From positions 3,751 through 67,750 of the forward strand of contig JAZQIO010000089.1 of NCBI GenBank assembly GCA_045541135.1: 64,000 bases of DNA. Reading direction: 5' to 3'. The stretch's first letter is position 1; every line of letters starts with the position of its first letter. The notes beneath the pieces were generated by a model, which had not been told where the DNA came from, did no database searches, and saw only the letters and a list, made by a program, of their open reading frames with translations. The DNA comes from CAZNKU01 sp045541135 (lineage in GTDB: Bacteria > Bacillota > Clostridia > Monoglobales > Firm-18). This document shows positions 7,843-16,849 of this stretch, piece by piece. Position numbers and translations under genes: made by a program.

Positions 7843-7871
7843 TTGAAAAATAGCATCATTTGTGATAAAAT
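7843..7871 (+). promoter_or_regulatory. Sigma-A promoter for tcdA
   Basis: TTGAAA (7843-7848) and TAAAAT (7866-7871) with a 17-base spacer, 30 bases before the tcdA start. Confidence 0.65.
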
Positions 7872-7901
7872 ACATATAACAATACGAAAGGTATTTTCTA
7901 T

Positions 7902-8612
7902 ATGATAAACGAATTTTCAAGAACAGCGCTTTTGCTGGGTGAGGAAAAACTGAATAAGCTAAAAAATTCCACAGTTGCGGTTTTTGGCGTAGGCGGAGTA
8001 GGTGGCTATGTTGCGGAGGCTTTGGCACGGTCGGGCATCGGGCACATTGTTTTGGTTGACAAGGATGTTGTAAGCCTTACAAATTTAAACCGTCAGGTTG
8101 TTGCCTTGCACTCTACTGTCGGAAAGCCTAAAACAGAAGTTATGGCAAGCCGTATAAAAGATATAAATCCAAATACGGTTGTGGAAGTAAAGGATTGCTT
8201 TTACCTGCCTGAAACAAGCGGGGAATTTGACTTTTCAAAGTATGACTACGTAGTTGATGCAATAGATACCGTTACGGGGAAAATTGAACTTGTAATGCAG
8301 GCAAATTCCTGCAACACCCCCATAATTTCATCAATGGGTACGGGCAACAAGCTTGACCCTACGGCTTTTGAAGTGGCAGATATTTATAAAACTTCTGTAT
8401 GCCCTCTTGCAAGGGTTATGCGATACGAGCTTAAAAAGCGGGGAATTAAAAAGTTAAAGGTTGTATATTCAAAGGAAAAGCCCATAACACCAAATGAAAA
8501 TGCAGAGTGTGACAAGGCAGGCAAAACTGTTGGAAGTATTGCATTTGTGCCTTCTGTTGCAGGGCTTATTATTGCCTCGGAGGTTGTGAAAGATTTATGC
8601 CAAGACAGTTAG
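7902..8612 (+). CDS. tcdA: tRNA threonylcarbamoyladenosine dehydratase (TcdA/CsdL)
   Basis: This E1/ThiF-like protein cyclises t6A37 in ANN-decoding tRNAs to ct6A using ATP. It is 236 residues, the usual bacterial length. The nucleotide site GVGGVGGYVAEAL (29-41), the acidic VLVDKD strand end, the NLNRQ loop and the VVDAIDTV motif are all as expected of the family, and a C-terminal VPSVAGLIIASEVV helix closes it. It overlaps the next gene, also a tRNA-modifying enzyme, by 16 bases. ThiF or MoeB is less likely because no sulfur-carrier gene is nearby. Confidence 0.9.
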   Translation: MINEFSRTALLLGEEKLNKLKNSTVAVFGVGGVGGYVAEALARSGIGHIVLVDKDVVSLTNLNRQVVALHSTVGKPKTEVMASRIKDINPNTVVEVKDCFYLPETSGEFDFSKYDYVVDAIDTVTGKIELVMQANSCNTPIISSMGTGNKLDPTAFEVADIYKTSVCPLARVMRYELKKRGIKKLKVVYSKEKPITPNENAECDKAGKTVGSIAFVPSVAGLIIASEVVKDLCQDS

Positions 8613-9433
8613 AAGCATATCAGCTTATTGAACGAAGCTTAATTAAAAAATACAGAAAAGAGATATGGAATCCCTTTATCGCAGGTGTGAAAAGATATGA
8701 AATGATAAACGACGGTGACAAAATTGCCGTATGTATATCAGGCGGTAAGGATTCATGGATTATGGCGAATTTACTTCGTCATCTGCAAAGAATAAGTGAC
8801 ACAAATTTTGAGCTTGTGTACCTTTGCATGGACCCTGGTTACAAGGACATAAACCGTAAAAAAATTGAAGATAATGCAAGATTGATGAATATAGACCTTG
8901 AGATTTTTCAGTCCGACATTTTTGATGCAGTAAACACAATGGACGGCTCGCCCTGCTATATGTGTGCAAGAATGAGAAGAGGTCACCTTTACGCAAAGGC
9001 AAAGGAACTTGGATGCAATAAAATTGCACTTGGGCACCATTTTGACGACGTTATTGAAACCACACTTATGGGTATGATGTACGGTGCACAAATTCAGGGA
9101 ATGCTTCCAAAGCTTCACAGCACAAACTTTGAGGGTATGGAGCTTATACGCCCTCTTTACTGCGTACACGAGGATGCAATAATAGCGTGGAAAAACTATA
9201 ATAATCTTGAATTTATACAGTGTGCCTGCCGCTTTGTGGAAAGTCGTGACGCTTCCGAAGACGGTATAGGGGAATCTAAAAGGCAGGAAATAAAGTTTTT
9301 GATTCGTGACCTTAAAAAGGTAAATCCCCTTGTGGACAGTAATATTTTCAACAGTATTCACGCTGTAAATGTAGACACAATGCCCGGTTATAAGATGAAG
9401 GGCAGGGAATATTCATTTTTAGATAATTTTTAG
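8597..9433 (+). CDS. TtcA-like tRNA 2-thiocytidine synthetase
   Basis: An N-type PP-loop ATPase of 278 residues, predicted to adenylate a tRNA cytidine and transfer sulfur, probably at position 32. It shows SGGKDS (48-53), the Fe-S cluster pair C120-x2-C123 in PCYMCARMRRG, GHHFDDVIETTLMG (about 146-159) and a further C209/C211 pair that could supply the third cluster ligand. Firmicute members of this group sit between TtcA and TtuA, so the exact base modified is uncertain. The gene starts inside tcdA, which supports a shared tRNA-modification operon. Confidence 0.85.
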   Translation: MPRQLEAYQLIERSLIKKYRKEIWNPFIAGVKRYEMINDGDKIAVCISGGKDSWIMANLLRHLQRISDTNFELVYLCMDPGYKDINRKKIEDNARLMNIDLEIFQSDIFDAVNTMDGSPCYMCARMRRGHLYAKAKELGCNKIALGHHFDDVIETTLMGMMYGAQIQGMLPKLHSTNFEGMELIRPLYCVHEDAIIAWKNYNNLEFIQCACRFVESRDASEDGIGESKRQEIKFLIRDLKKVNPLVDSNIFNSIHAVNVDTMPGYKMKGREYSFLDNF

Positions 9434-9441
9434 GAGTTTAT

Positions 9442-10035
9442 ATGGATAAAAAAATTATTAATCTTATTATAGCAGCGCTTGTGCTGGTTGTGGTTTTGCT
9501 TTTACTTGTGGTCTGGAAGCTTTGCGGCATAAAGCCCGAAGCTGTAACGAAGCCTGCAGTACCAACCGAAGGGGAGGAATTACAGGCACAGCCTATTGAA
9601 GACCCCGTCGGAGAAGACGGTATGAAAATACATAATTCTGAAAACGGATATTCTGTAAAATATCCCGACAGTATGACCGCAAAAAGTATGGCAAAGTCCA
9701 TAGATTTTATACTGGAAGATGACGAAAGCGGATCAAGTCTTAACATAGTAACTGCAAAAAATGACGGCTCGGTAAAAAAACTGACCCGTGAGGAGTTTGA
9801 GGCTTCTCTTGAACAATCATCGGGAAATACAGAGCTGATAGGCTACGATGATGTTATGTTAAACGGGGCAGAGGCTGTTGTGGCGGAATATATTTATATA
9901 GATGCCCGGGTAAAGCAATATATTATAATAACTGAAAGCTATGCATATAATATTACCGTAATGGAAAGTCCGTATATAACTGAGGAAATGTCTGAGGTTT
10001 TTAAAGGCGTAACAGAATCATTTGTGCTTAATTGA
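9442..10035 (+). CDS. Membrane-anchored extracytoplasmic protein, unknown
   Basis: The protein has 197 residues. Residues 6-27 are a strong hydrophobic anchor (IINLIIAALVLVVVLLLLVVW), followed by a Pro/Glu-rich linker and a folded domain from about 62 (MKIHNSENGYSVKYPDSMTA...) resembling the PsbP/DcrB-like fold of small bacterial surface proteins. There is no lipobox. It lies 8 bases after the ttcA-like gene and overlaps the convergent TauE-like gene by 18 bases at the 3' ends. The role is unknown. Confidence 0.7.
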   Translation: MDKKIINLIIAALVLVVVLLLLVVWKLCGIKPEAVTKPAVPTEGEELQAQPIEDPVGEDGMKIHNSENGYSVKYPDSMTAKSMAKSIDFILEDDESGSSLNIVTAKNDGSVKKLTREEFEASLEQSSGNTELIGYDDVMLNGAEAVVAEYIYIDARVKQYIIITESYAYNITVMESPYITEEMSEVFKGVTESFVLN

Positions 10036-10386
10036 TTTTATACCGGATATAACCTGACACATTCCCACAGTCAGCAAAAATACGGCAAATATTTTACTTA
10101 ACATATGGGTTGAAATAAATTTTATGCAGTAAGCACCTATACCTGCACTTATTATGCCGGTGGAAATTATTTTGGCGGCAATTTTAAAATCCACATTTTT
10201 GTTTTTTATGTGTACAATAAGCGCAAATATTGCGGTTGGAATAAAGTAAAGAAGTGTAATTCCCTGTGCGATTTTTTGGTCAAAGCCCAAAAATATAGTC
10301 AGAACAGGGATTAATATTATTCCTCCGCCTATACCCATACCGCTTATTATACCCGATATAACACCTGCAATTATAAGATAAATCAT
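10018..10386 (-). CDS. Half-size TauE/SafE-type membrane protein (second gene)
   Basis: The 122-residue protein has about four transmembrane helices and the TauE/SafE glycine motif GMGIGGGIILIPVL near the N-terminus. Full-length TauE/SafE exporters (sulfite, sulfoacetate or related anions) have about 250 residues made of two such halves. Here the second half is encoded separately: its start overlaps the stop of the upstream half by ATGA. A heterodimer with the upstream product is the simplest reading. The cargo is unknown. Confidence 0.85.
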   Translation of the reverse strand: MIYLIIAGVISGIISGMGIGGGIILIPVLTIFLGFDQKIAQGITLLYFIPTAIFALIVHIKNKNVDFKIAAKIISTGIISAGIGAYCIKFISTHMLSKIFAVFLLTVGMCQVISGIKSIKHK

Positions 10387-10730
10387 AAAAATGTTTTAAT
10401 ACCTCCTGCAATCATAGATATGCCGAATATTATTTTTAGGTATGATGCAGGAATTTTTTTCAGGAATTTTGCACCTATAACTGCACCTGTACTACCTGCT
10501 ATTGAAAGAATAACCGTAGATTTTAAATCGATATTCCCCTGACGGAAGTAAAAAAAGGCAGACACAGCCGTTATGGGAAGTATTATTGCAATAGCAGTAG
10601 AGTGAGATTTTTTTGTATCTGTACCAAGCCATTCTATACAGGGAACAACCACGGTGCCGCCCCCTGTTCCTAAAATTCCGTTAATAAATCCGGAAATAAT
10701 TCCAATAATATAAAATGCGTATTTTTTCAT
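10383..10730 (-). CDS. Half-size TauE/SafE-type membrane protein (first gene)
   Basis: From the ATG at 10730 (MKKYAFYIIG), which follows GTGAGG at suitable spacing, the protein has 115 residues; an in-frame ATG at 10802 lacks comparable support. It has about four transmembrane segments and the motif GILGTGGGTVVVPCI. It is translationally coupled to the second half-size gene. Together they match the domain order of one full TauE/SafE exporter. Confidence 0.85.
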   Translation of the reverse strand: MKKYAFYIIGIISGFINGILGTGGGTVVVPCIEWLGTDTKKSHSTAIAIILPITAVSAFFYFRQGNIDLKSTVILSIAGSTGAVIGAKFLKKIPASYLKIIFGISMIAGGIKTFL

Positions 10731-10802
10731 ATAAAACCTCACTTTTTTAGGTTTAGTATGTGTAAATTTTTTGAAAATATCAGCTGTTTTTTTAAAAAAC
10801 AA

Positions 10803-10831
10803 TTGATATTTTTTGATTTTTGTATTACAAT
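10803..10831 (+). promoter_or_regulatory. Promoter of the yloU-fakA-recG operon
   Basis: TTGATA (10803-10808) and TACAAT (10826-10831), spacer 17. The transcript would carry a leader of roughly 145 bases with a small GGATT/AATCC hairpin; no known riboswitch was recognised in it. Confidence 0.5.
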
Positions 10832-10981
10832 ATAATTAAATATAGCAATATGGGATTATATGTTCTTTAATCCTGTTATGCTTATAGGCTTAGAAATATT
10901 GATTTTAGGTTTTATCAGCCTACGGTAAAACTTTGTTCGTTTTTTATTATAAAATGTGGGCAGAAAGGCTATGGGATTACT

Positions 10982-11338
10982 ATGAATGCTAAAATTGAAA
11001 ATGAAAACGGTATAATAACAATTTCCAATGACGTTATAGCAAATATAGCAGGTGAAGCTGCAACCCGTTGCTACGGCGTAGTTGGTATGGCTGTAAGAAG
11101 CAGAGTTGACGGCATTGCATCACTTCTTAAAAGGGATGTTATGTCCAAGGGTATTAAGGTTACTGTCGATAACAACGAACTTGTCATTGACGTTCACGTT
11201 ATTGTAGGCTATGGCATCAATATTAAAAGTACATCGGAAAGTATTATTGAAAGCGTAAAGTACAACGTTGAAAAGGTAACAGATTTTTCTGTTAGAGAAG
11301 TAAATGTTCACGTTGAAAGTGTCAGAGTAGACGATTAA
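10982..11338 (+). CDS. Asp23/Gls24-family protein (YloU)
   Basis: A 118-residue member of the Asp23/Gls24 envelope-stress family. The conserved features are a short beta lead (GIITISNDVIANIAGEAATRCYGVVGMA), an inner VDNNELVIDVHVIVGYGINI strand pair and the C-terminal VNVHVESVRV. These small proteins are often membrane-associated and lie directly before a DAK2-domain gene in Firmicutes, as here (11-base gap). Confidence 0.92.
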   Translation: MNAKIENENGIITISNDVIANIAGEAATRCYGVVGMAVRSRVDGIASLLKRDVMSKGIKVTVDNNELVIDVHVIVGYGINIKSTSESIIESVKYNVEKVTDFSVREVNVHVESVRVDD

Positions 11339-11349
11339 GGGGTGGAGTA

Positions 11350-12993
11350 ATGATAAAAGTTTTAGATGGCAGTATGCTTAAAAAGGCTTTTTTAAGCGGT
11401 GCAAACAACCTTGAAAACAACAAAAAAATGGTTGATGACCTTAACGTTTTCCCTGTGCCCGACGGTGATACAGGTACAAATATGTCTATGACTGTTATGG
11501 CTGCGGCTCGACAGATTGCCGCAATTGATACAAACAGCATTTCAAAGGTTGCCGAAATTATAGCTTCCGCATCACTTCGCGGTGCAAGAGGTAACAGTGG
11601 CGTTATTTCATCTCAGCTTTTCAGAGGCTTTTACAAGGGTCTTGAAAAACGTGATGAGGTAAATTCAGTTCAGCTGGCGGCAGCATTTAAAAAGGCAAAT
11701 GAAACTGCATACAAAGCGGTTATGAAGCCAACAGAGGGTACCATTCTTACTGTATCCAGAGAAACAGCTGATTTTGCTGTGAAAATTGCTTCAAAAACAC
11801 CTGATATTGCAGAATTTATAGCACTTGTTGCGGAGCATGCGAGAAAGGTGCTTAACAAAACTCCGGATATGCTTCCTGTTCTTAAGCAGGCAGGTGTTGT
11901 AGATGCCGGCGGTATGGGCTTGGTTACTATTTTAGACGGCTGTGTTAAGGCAGCTCAGGGTGAGCCTGTTGAGCTTTCTGACGGTGCTTCTGTTAAGGTT
12001 GCACCTACAGTTGTTAACAGAACTGAAATTGATACTGCAGACATTGAATTTATGTACTGCACAGAATTTATTATCGCTAAAACTAAAGACTACAGCATCG
12101 ACAAGTTCCGCAATGACATTTCACCTAAGGGTGACTGTATGCTTGTTATTGATGATGACGATGTTGTAAAGGTGCATATTCATACTAATAACCCCGGCTT
12201 TGTTCTGGAACAGGCTGTAAAGATTGGTGAAATGGAAAGCATCAAAATTGACAATATGAAAATTCAGCATAACGAAGGTGTTATGGAAGAATCTGCACCT
12301 GCTCCTGCTGTGGCTGAAGAACCAAAAGAGCCTGCTAAAAAGTACGGTATGGTTGCTGTTGCCGCAGGTGAAGGTATGGAACAGATTTTCCTTGAAATAG
12401 GCGTTGATAAAATGGTTGAAGGCGGCCAGAGTATGAACCCAAGTACAGAGGATATTCTAAAGGCTGTTGAAGCTGTTAATGCCGAAAATGTTTTTGTATT
12501 CCCTAATAATAAAAACATCATCCTTGCGGCTGAACAGGTTGAATACCTTACAGAAAAGAAGGTTATTGTTATTCCTACAAAGACTGTTCCTCAGGGCGTA
12601 AGTGCAGTGCTTGCATTTGACGAATCTGCAGAACCGGATGACATTAAAGACACTATGCTGGAAGCAGTTTCTATGGTTAAAACAGGGTCTGTTACATTTG
12701 CGGCAAGAGATTCTGAAATTGACGGTATGACAATTAAAGAAAATGATATTATGGGTATGGAAGAAGGTAAAATTACGCATCTTGGTGAAGAACCTTCCGA
12801 TGTTGTTATGGAGCTTCTTGGTGATATGGTAGATGAAGAATCTACTATGATTTCCGTATTCTACGGCAGTGATGTTACTGAAGAACAGGCTGCAGAGCTT
12901 GAGGCGGAAATTAATGAAAAATATCCAAAGCTTGACTGTATGGTTCACAGCGGCGGTCAGCCACTTTACTACTATATTATTTCAATAGAATAA
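11350..12993 (+). CDS. fakA: DAK2-domain fatty acid kinase, FakA-like (YloV)
   Basis: The 547-residue protein has an N-terminal DAK2 nucleotide domain (about 10-205) with the Mg-ATP motif PVPDGDTGTNM and ASLRGARGNSG, a middle domain and a C-terminal FakA/DAK1-like domain (about 330-547). FakA phosphorylates fatty acids carried by FakB (DegV) proteins so that they enter phospholipid synthesis. No fakB is in the window. Position between yloU and recG is the standard Firmicute arrangement. Confidence 0.92.
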   Translation: MIKVLDGSMLKKAFLSGANNLENNKKMVDDLNVFPVPDGDTGTNMSMTVMAAARQIAAIDTNSISKVAEIIASASLRGARGNSGVISSQLFRGFYKGLEKRDEVNSVQLAAAFKKANETAYKAVMKPTEGTILTVSRETADFAVKIASKTPDIAEFIALVAEHARKVLNKTPDMLPVLKQAGVVDAGGMGLVTILDGCVKAAQGEPVELSDGASVKVAPTVVNRTEIDTADIEFMYCTEFIIAKTKDYSIDKFRNDISPKGDCMLVIDDDDVVKVHIHTNNPGFVLEQAVKIGEMESIKIDNMKIQHNEGVMEESAPAPAVAEEPKEPAKKYGMVAVAAGEGMEQIFLEIGVDKMVEGGQSMNPSTEDILKAVEAVNAENVFVFPNNKNIILAAEQVEYLTEKKVIVIPTKTVPQGVSAVLAFDESAEPDDIKDTMLEAVSMVKTGSVTFAARDSEIDGMTIKENDIMGMEEGKITHLGEEPSDVVMELLGDMVDEESTMISVFYGSDVTEEQAAELEAEINEKYPKLDCMVHSGGQPLYYYIISIE

Positions 12994-13002
12994 GAGGATA
13001 AT

Positions 13003-15051
13003 ATGATTAACGACAGTATTAGTACAATAAAATCAATCGGCCCCGCAAGAGAAAGGCTTTTCAATAAAGTAGGGGTCTATACTGTCGAGGATATGCTTAA
13101 GTATTATCCCAGAGCATACGAAGACCGTTCTAAAATCAAAGATATATGTGATGTTAAGGACGGTGAAAACGTACTTATTAAAGCCTGCGCGGTTACGGTT
13201 GTGAAGAACAACCGTATTCGTCGTGGGCTTTCTTTGCAAAAGCTTAAAGTTACCGACCATACAGGTATTGTTGAAATCACCTGGTTTAATCAGGATTGGA
13301 TTGCAAAGGGCTTTGATATAGAAGCGGAATACTTCTTTTTCGGGGAAGTAAAGGTTAAAAATCACAGGGTGGAAATGAATAACCCTGTTTACGAAAAATG
13401 TGACAAGGCACAGCTTACAAATAAAATTGTGCCTATTTATCCCCTTACGGCTAATCTTACACAAAAAATTGTGCAGACTACCGTTTCTGAATGTGTACGG
13501 GCTATTCCGGAAATAGAGGAAACAATTCCAAGCTTTTTACGTGAAAGGTATACTCTTTGCGGCATAGATTATGCTGTGGAAAACATACATTTTCCAAAGT
13601 CGGAGGAAAAGCACGGCTATGCAAGAAGACGTCTTGCCTTTGAAGAGCTTTTCTATCTTCAGCTTGCAATGCGATATTTGCGTACAAGACGCAAAACCCA
13701 CGAGGGTATAAAAATTGAAGATAAAAATTACAGCTATGACTTTGTGTCCGGTTTGCCCTTTAAGCTTACAGATGACCAGTTAAAGGTAATTGGTGAAATT
13801 ACTGAGGATATAAACGGCGAAAAGCCTATGAACAGGCTTGTGCAGGGTGATGTTGGTTGCGGTAAGACTGTTGTTGCCGCTGCCGCTATGTATGTTGCTG
13901 TTAAAAACGGATATCAGGCGGCTATGATGGCACCTACGGAAATTCTTGCAACACAGCATTTTGAGTCATTGCAGAATATGTTTGGGAAATATAACATAAA
14001 AACCGTTCTTTTAACGGGAAGTATGACAGCTAAGCAAAAACGTGAGACTTATGAAATTATTAAAAACGGAGAAGTGGATGTAATAGTGGGTACTCACGCG
14101 GTTATACAAAAAGAAGTGGAATTTAAAAATCTTGCACTTGTTATAACTGATGAACAACACCGTTTTGGCGTAAAGCAACGTTCTGCACTGGCTGAAAAAG
14201 GCGAACATCCTCATATGCTGGTTATGACTGCAACACCAATACCAAGAACCTTGGCACTTATTTTGTATGGTGATTTGGATGTATCCTCAATTAAGCAATT
14301 ACCACCGGGCAGAAAGCCTGTAGATACCTTTGCTGTTAATGAGCAAATGCGTACCCGCATAAATAATTTTATGTTAAAACAAATTGGTGAGGGCAGGCAG
14401 GTTTACATAGTATGTCCTATGGTTGAGGAATCCGAAACAATGGAGGATTTAAAGGCTGTTACTGATTTTGCGGAAAAATTGCAAAAAACTGTTTTCGGAA
14501 ACTACGTTGTAGGTGTTGTACACGGTAAAATGCCTGCAAAGGAAAAAGATAGAATAATGTCGGAATTTTACAAGGGAAATATCCACGCTCTTGTAAGTAC
14601 AACGGTTATAGAAGTGGGCGTAAACGTGCCGAATGCAAACACTATGGTTATTGAAAATGCAGAGCGTTTCGGTCTTTCACAGCTTCATCAGCTACGAGGC
14701 AGAGTAGGCAGAGGAGAATATCAGTCCTATTGCATAATGTTTTGCGACTCAAATGGCGAGGTTGCAAGGGAGCGTATGAAGATTATGACGGAAACAAACG
14801 ACGGCTTTGTTATTTCGGAAAAAGACCTGCAAATCCGTGGCCCGGGTGAGTTTTTCGGCACGCGTCAGCACGGATTGCCTGAATTTAAAATAGCCAATAT
14901 TTATGAGGATACGGATATTTTGGTTGCATCAGGTCAGGCAGCAGAATATGTTATGAAAAACGGTAAGGATATGTCCCTTGATGATAGAAAAATGATAAAA
15001 ACGGGACTCAATAAAATTTTTGAGAAAATGGATACGGTTAACTTTAATTGA
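13003..15051 (+). CDS. recG: ATP-dependent DNA helicase RecG
   Basis: This branched-DNA helicase remodels stalled replication forks and Holliday junctions. At 682 residues it is normal length. An OB-fold wedge domain lies around 60-150; helicase motif I is QGDVGCGKT (about 281-289), motif II DEQH, followed by TATPIPRTL, VSTTVIEVGVNVPNA and QLRGRVGRG. The TRG tail is present (GPGEFFGTRQHG). It begins 9 bases after fakA and ends the operon. Confidence 0.97.
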   Translation: MINDSISTIKSIGPARERLFNKVGVYTVEDMLKYYPRAYEDRSKIKDICDVKDGENVLIKACAVTVVKNNRIRRGLSLQKLKVTDHTGIVEITWFNQDWIAKGFDIEAEYFFFGEVKVKNHRVEMNNPVYEKCDKAQLTNKIVPIYPLTANLTQKIVQTTVSECVRAIPEIEETIPSFLRERYTLCGIDYAVENIHFPKSEEKHGYARRRLAFEELFYLQLAMRYLRTRRKTHEGIKIEDKNYSYDFVSGLPFKLTDDQLKVIGEITEDINGEKPMNRLVQGDVGCGKTVVAAAAMYVAVKNGYQAAMMAPTEILATQHFESLQNMFGKYNIKTVLLTGSMTAKQKRETYEIIKNGEVDVIVGTHAVIQKEVEFKNLALVITDEQHRFGVKQRSALAEKGEHPHMLVMTATPIPRTLALILYGDLDVSSIKQLPPGRKPVDTFAVNEQMRTRINNFMLKQIGEGRQVYIVCPMVEESETMEDLKAVTDFAEKLQKTVFGNYVVGVVHGKMPAKEKDRIMSEFYKGNIHALVSTTVIEVGVNVPNANTMVIENAERFGLSQLHQLRGRVGRGEYQSYCIMFCDSNGEVARERMKIMTETNDGFVISEKDLQIRGPGEFFGTRQHGLPEFKIANIYEDTDILVASGQAAEYVMKNGKDMSLDDRKMIKTGLNKIFEKMDTVNFN

Positions 15052-15092
15052 TAGTTAAAATGGGAAGAAGATTGTTTTTACATAAAATAGAT

Positions 15093-15120
15093 GAAGGACA
15101 GTGGAAATCCACTGTCCTTC
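15093..15120. terminator. Symmetric hairpin between convergent recG and GH31 gene
   Basis: GAAGGACAGTGG and CCACTGTCCTTC form a perfect 12-bp stem with a 4-base loop. No long T-run follows on either strand, so it may act as a weak bidirectional terminator or as a 3' stabiliser. Confidence 0.5.
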
Positions 15121-15152
15121 AAGCATCCCCCTTATTACATAAATCAAAAAAA

Positions 15153-16721
15153 TTATATTCTTTCAAAATACGGCAATACATCTATTGGTGAATCAACTGT
15201 TACAGTCTGACCGCCTTCGTAAATTTTTCCGTCGACATATTTCCACGAATTGCCTGCAGGAAGTTTAACTGTGCGTTTAAACATACCTTTTTCCAAAACA
15301 GGTGCAACAAGGTATTTATCCGCACACATAAAGCAATCTGTTGTGTGTTCAAATCCCTGATTTGGGAATTCATATTCCAAATGTCTTACCAAAGGTTCAC
15401 CGCTTGCGCGTGATTCATTAACCTTTTCAACAATGTATGGTGACATTTTTTTGTGTAGTTTTGCCATATCAAGGCAGATGTTAAGGTTTTCTTTGTTAAT
15501 GTATTGCCATGGTGCAAGTGAAAACTGCATCATAGGGAACAATGTTGAAACCTGACACATTCTTACAAATAATTCTTCATCAATTGTTATACCGCGAAGG
15601 AATATGCTCCATTCACCGCCACCGATCATATCGGGGCAGATGAATACTGTGCCGATAAGTCCCTGAGCAAGAGAATATGGCAAGATTGTATTTATGCCTT
15701 CTCCGTCCCAGGAATGCATACGGTCCATAAGACGCTGAATGCCACATTTACCGCCACCTTTAAAGGTGTCTTTGTATTCGTGGAATTTGTACTGTCTGCC
15801 AAATTCGTTCCATGCGATATTTCTTTCGTACTGTGTATGTTCTTTTGAAGGTATGCCGTTTGCACAATGTCTTTCTGTGTAGTGATAAATCTGACCACCG
15901 TCAAACTTAAAACCGTCTATGTTATATTCATTTACCAATATATCAAGCTGGCATTTTAAAAATTCTGCATCGGTAGGATTTGTAAAGTCTAAAATTGCGC
16001 AGTAACCGTTCCACCACTCTGTAAGTGCTACTTTACCTTCTTCTGTACGAAGGTATAGGTTTGTGTCAATTTTCTTTTCTTCAAATTCTGCACCATAACG
16101 AAGGCTCTTTATGTATTTTTCACCTGAGCATGTAACAAATGGGCAAACCCAAAGCATAACCGTAAAGCCAAGGTCGTGGAGTTCGTCCACCATAGCTTTT
16201 GGATCTGGGAACTTAACAGGATCAAATTCCCATTGACCGTAAGGCTTGTGCCAACCCTCGTCAATTATAAGTATGCCGGGCTCAAATCCGTTGTCTACAA
16301 TACCGTGTGCATATTCAAGTACATTTTCCTGTGTTGGGTTGTATGTAACTTGCATCCATATGTTGTACTGTGCTGTTGTAAAGAATTTTTCAGGCATTTC
16401 CTTTCCGTCAAAAGGAAAATGCTTTTTAGAAGCCGCAAGGTAGGCATCCTTTAGTGTTTTCCCTGCTTCATACATTTCAATGTTTTTACCATCTGCATGG
16501 ATTTTGCCGTCTTTAAATTCAAATACAAAATCTTCATCACACCAGATGTATCTGCCTTTGTTGGAAACTAAAAACGGCATATTCTGATTGGCACAGTCAG
16601 GTGTTTCTATACCTCTTAAGTCTACTTTTATTTCAGTATCCTTTGTAAAAGGCATTTTTGTGCCGAATCTTATGCCACCGCCCCACCAGCATTCGTTTTC
16701 TAAAATATTCCAGATTTTCAT
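15153..16721 (-). CDS. Glycoside hydrolase family 31
   Basis: The 522-residue protein has a short beta-sandwich lead (about 1-100) and a barrel. The GH31 nucleophile is D274 in GFKFDGGQ; the acid/base is probably D339 in HSWDGE, followed by the family's GxDxxGGG-like stretch (PDMIGGGEW). LIIDEGWHKPYGQW and MLWVCPFVTCSG are typical barrel strands. It has no signal peptide, so it acts inside the cell, probably on a short alpha-linked oligosaccharide. The substrate (glucose, galactose, xylose or sulfoquinovose type) cannot be fixed; the trimmed N-terminal domain is closer to the KIAA1161/MYORG-like branch than to large alpha-glucosidases. A divergent AraC regulator lies upstream. Confidence 0.9.
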   Translation of the reverse strand: MKIWNILENECWWGGGIRFGTKMPFTKDTEIKVDLRGIETPDCANQNMPFLVSNKGRYIWCDEDFVFEFKDGKIHADGKNIEMYEAGKTLKDAYLAASKKHFPFDGKEMPEKFFTTAQYNIWMQVTYNPTQENVLEYAHGIVDNGFEPGILIIDEGWHKPYGQWEFDPVKFPDPKAMVDELHDLGFTVMLWVCPFVTCSGEKYIKSLRYGAEFEEKKIDTNLYLRTEEGKVALTEWWNGYCAILDFTNPTDAEFLKCQLDILVNEYNIDGFKFDGGQIYHYTERHCANGIPSKEHTQYERNIAWNEFGRQYKFHEYKDTFKGGGKCGIQRLMDRMHSWDGEGINTILPYSLAQGLIGTVFICPDMIGGGEWSIFLRGITIDEELFVRMCQVSTLFPMMQFSLAPWQYINKENLNICLDMAKLHKKMSPYIVEKVNESRASGEPLVRHLEYEFPNQGFEHTTDCFMCADKYLVAPVLEKGMFKRTVKLPAGNSWKYVDGKIYEGGQTVTVDSPIDVLPYFERI

Positions 16722-16752
16722 AAAAACCCTCTTTTCAAATGATTATATTTAT

Positions 16753-16781
16753 AGTATAATTATAAAAAAGGCCTTTGTAAA
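16753..16781 (-). promoter_or_regulatory. Promoter of the GH31 gene
   Basis: On the minus strand TTTACA (16781-16776) and TATACT (16758-16753) with a 17-base spacer, about 30 bases before the start. Confidence 0.55.
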
Positions 16782-16800
16782 TATGGATGGCATACATTTT

Positions 16801-16829
16801 TTTACAACATCGGACATATTATTTATAAT
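16801..16829 (+). promoter_or_regulatory. Promoter of the divergent AraC regulator
   Basis: TTTACA (16801-16806) and TATAAT (16824-16829), spacer 17, shortly before the regulator start at 16850. Confidence 0.6.
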
Positions 16830-16849
16830 ATCAGTCAGGAGGATTATTT

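Noticed and set aside
10844..10981. Riboswitch ahead of yloU
   Set aside because: A leader of about 145 bases exists but no known aptamer core or terminator/antiterminator pair could be made out.
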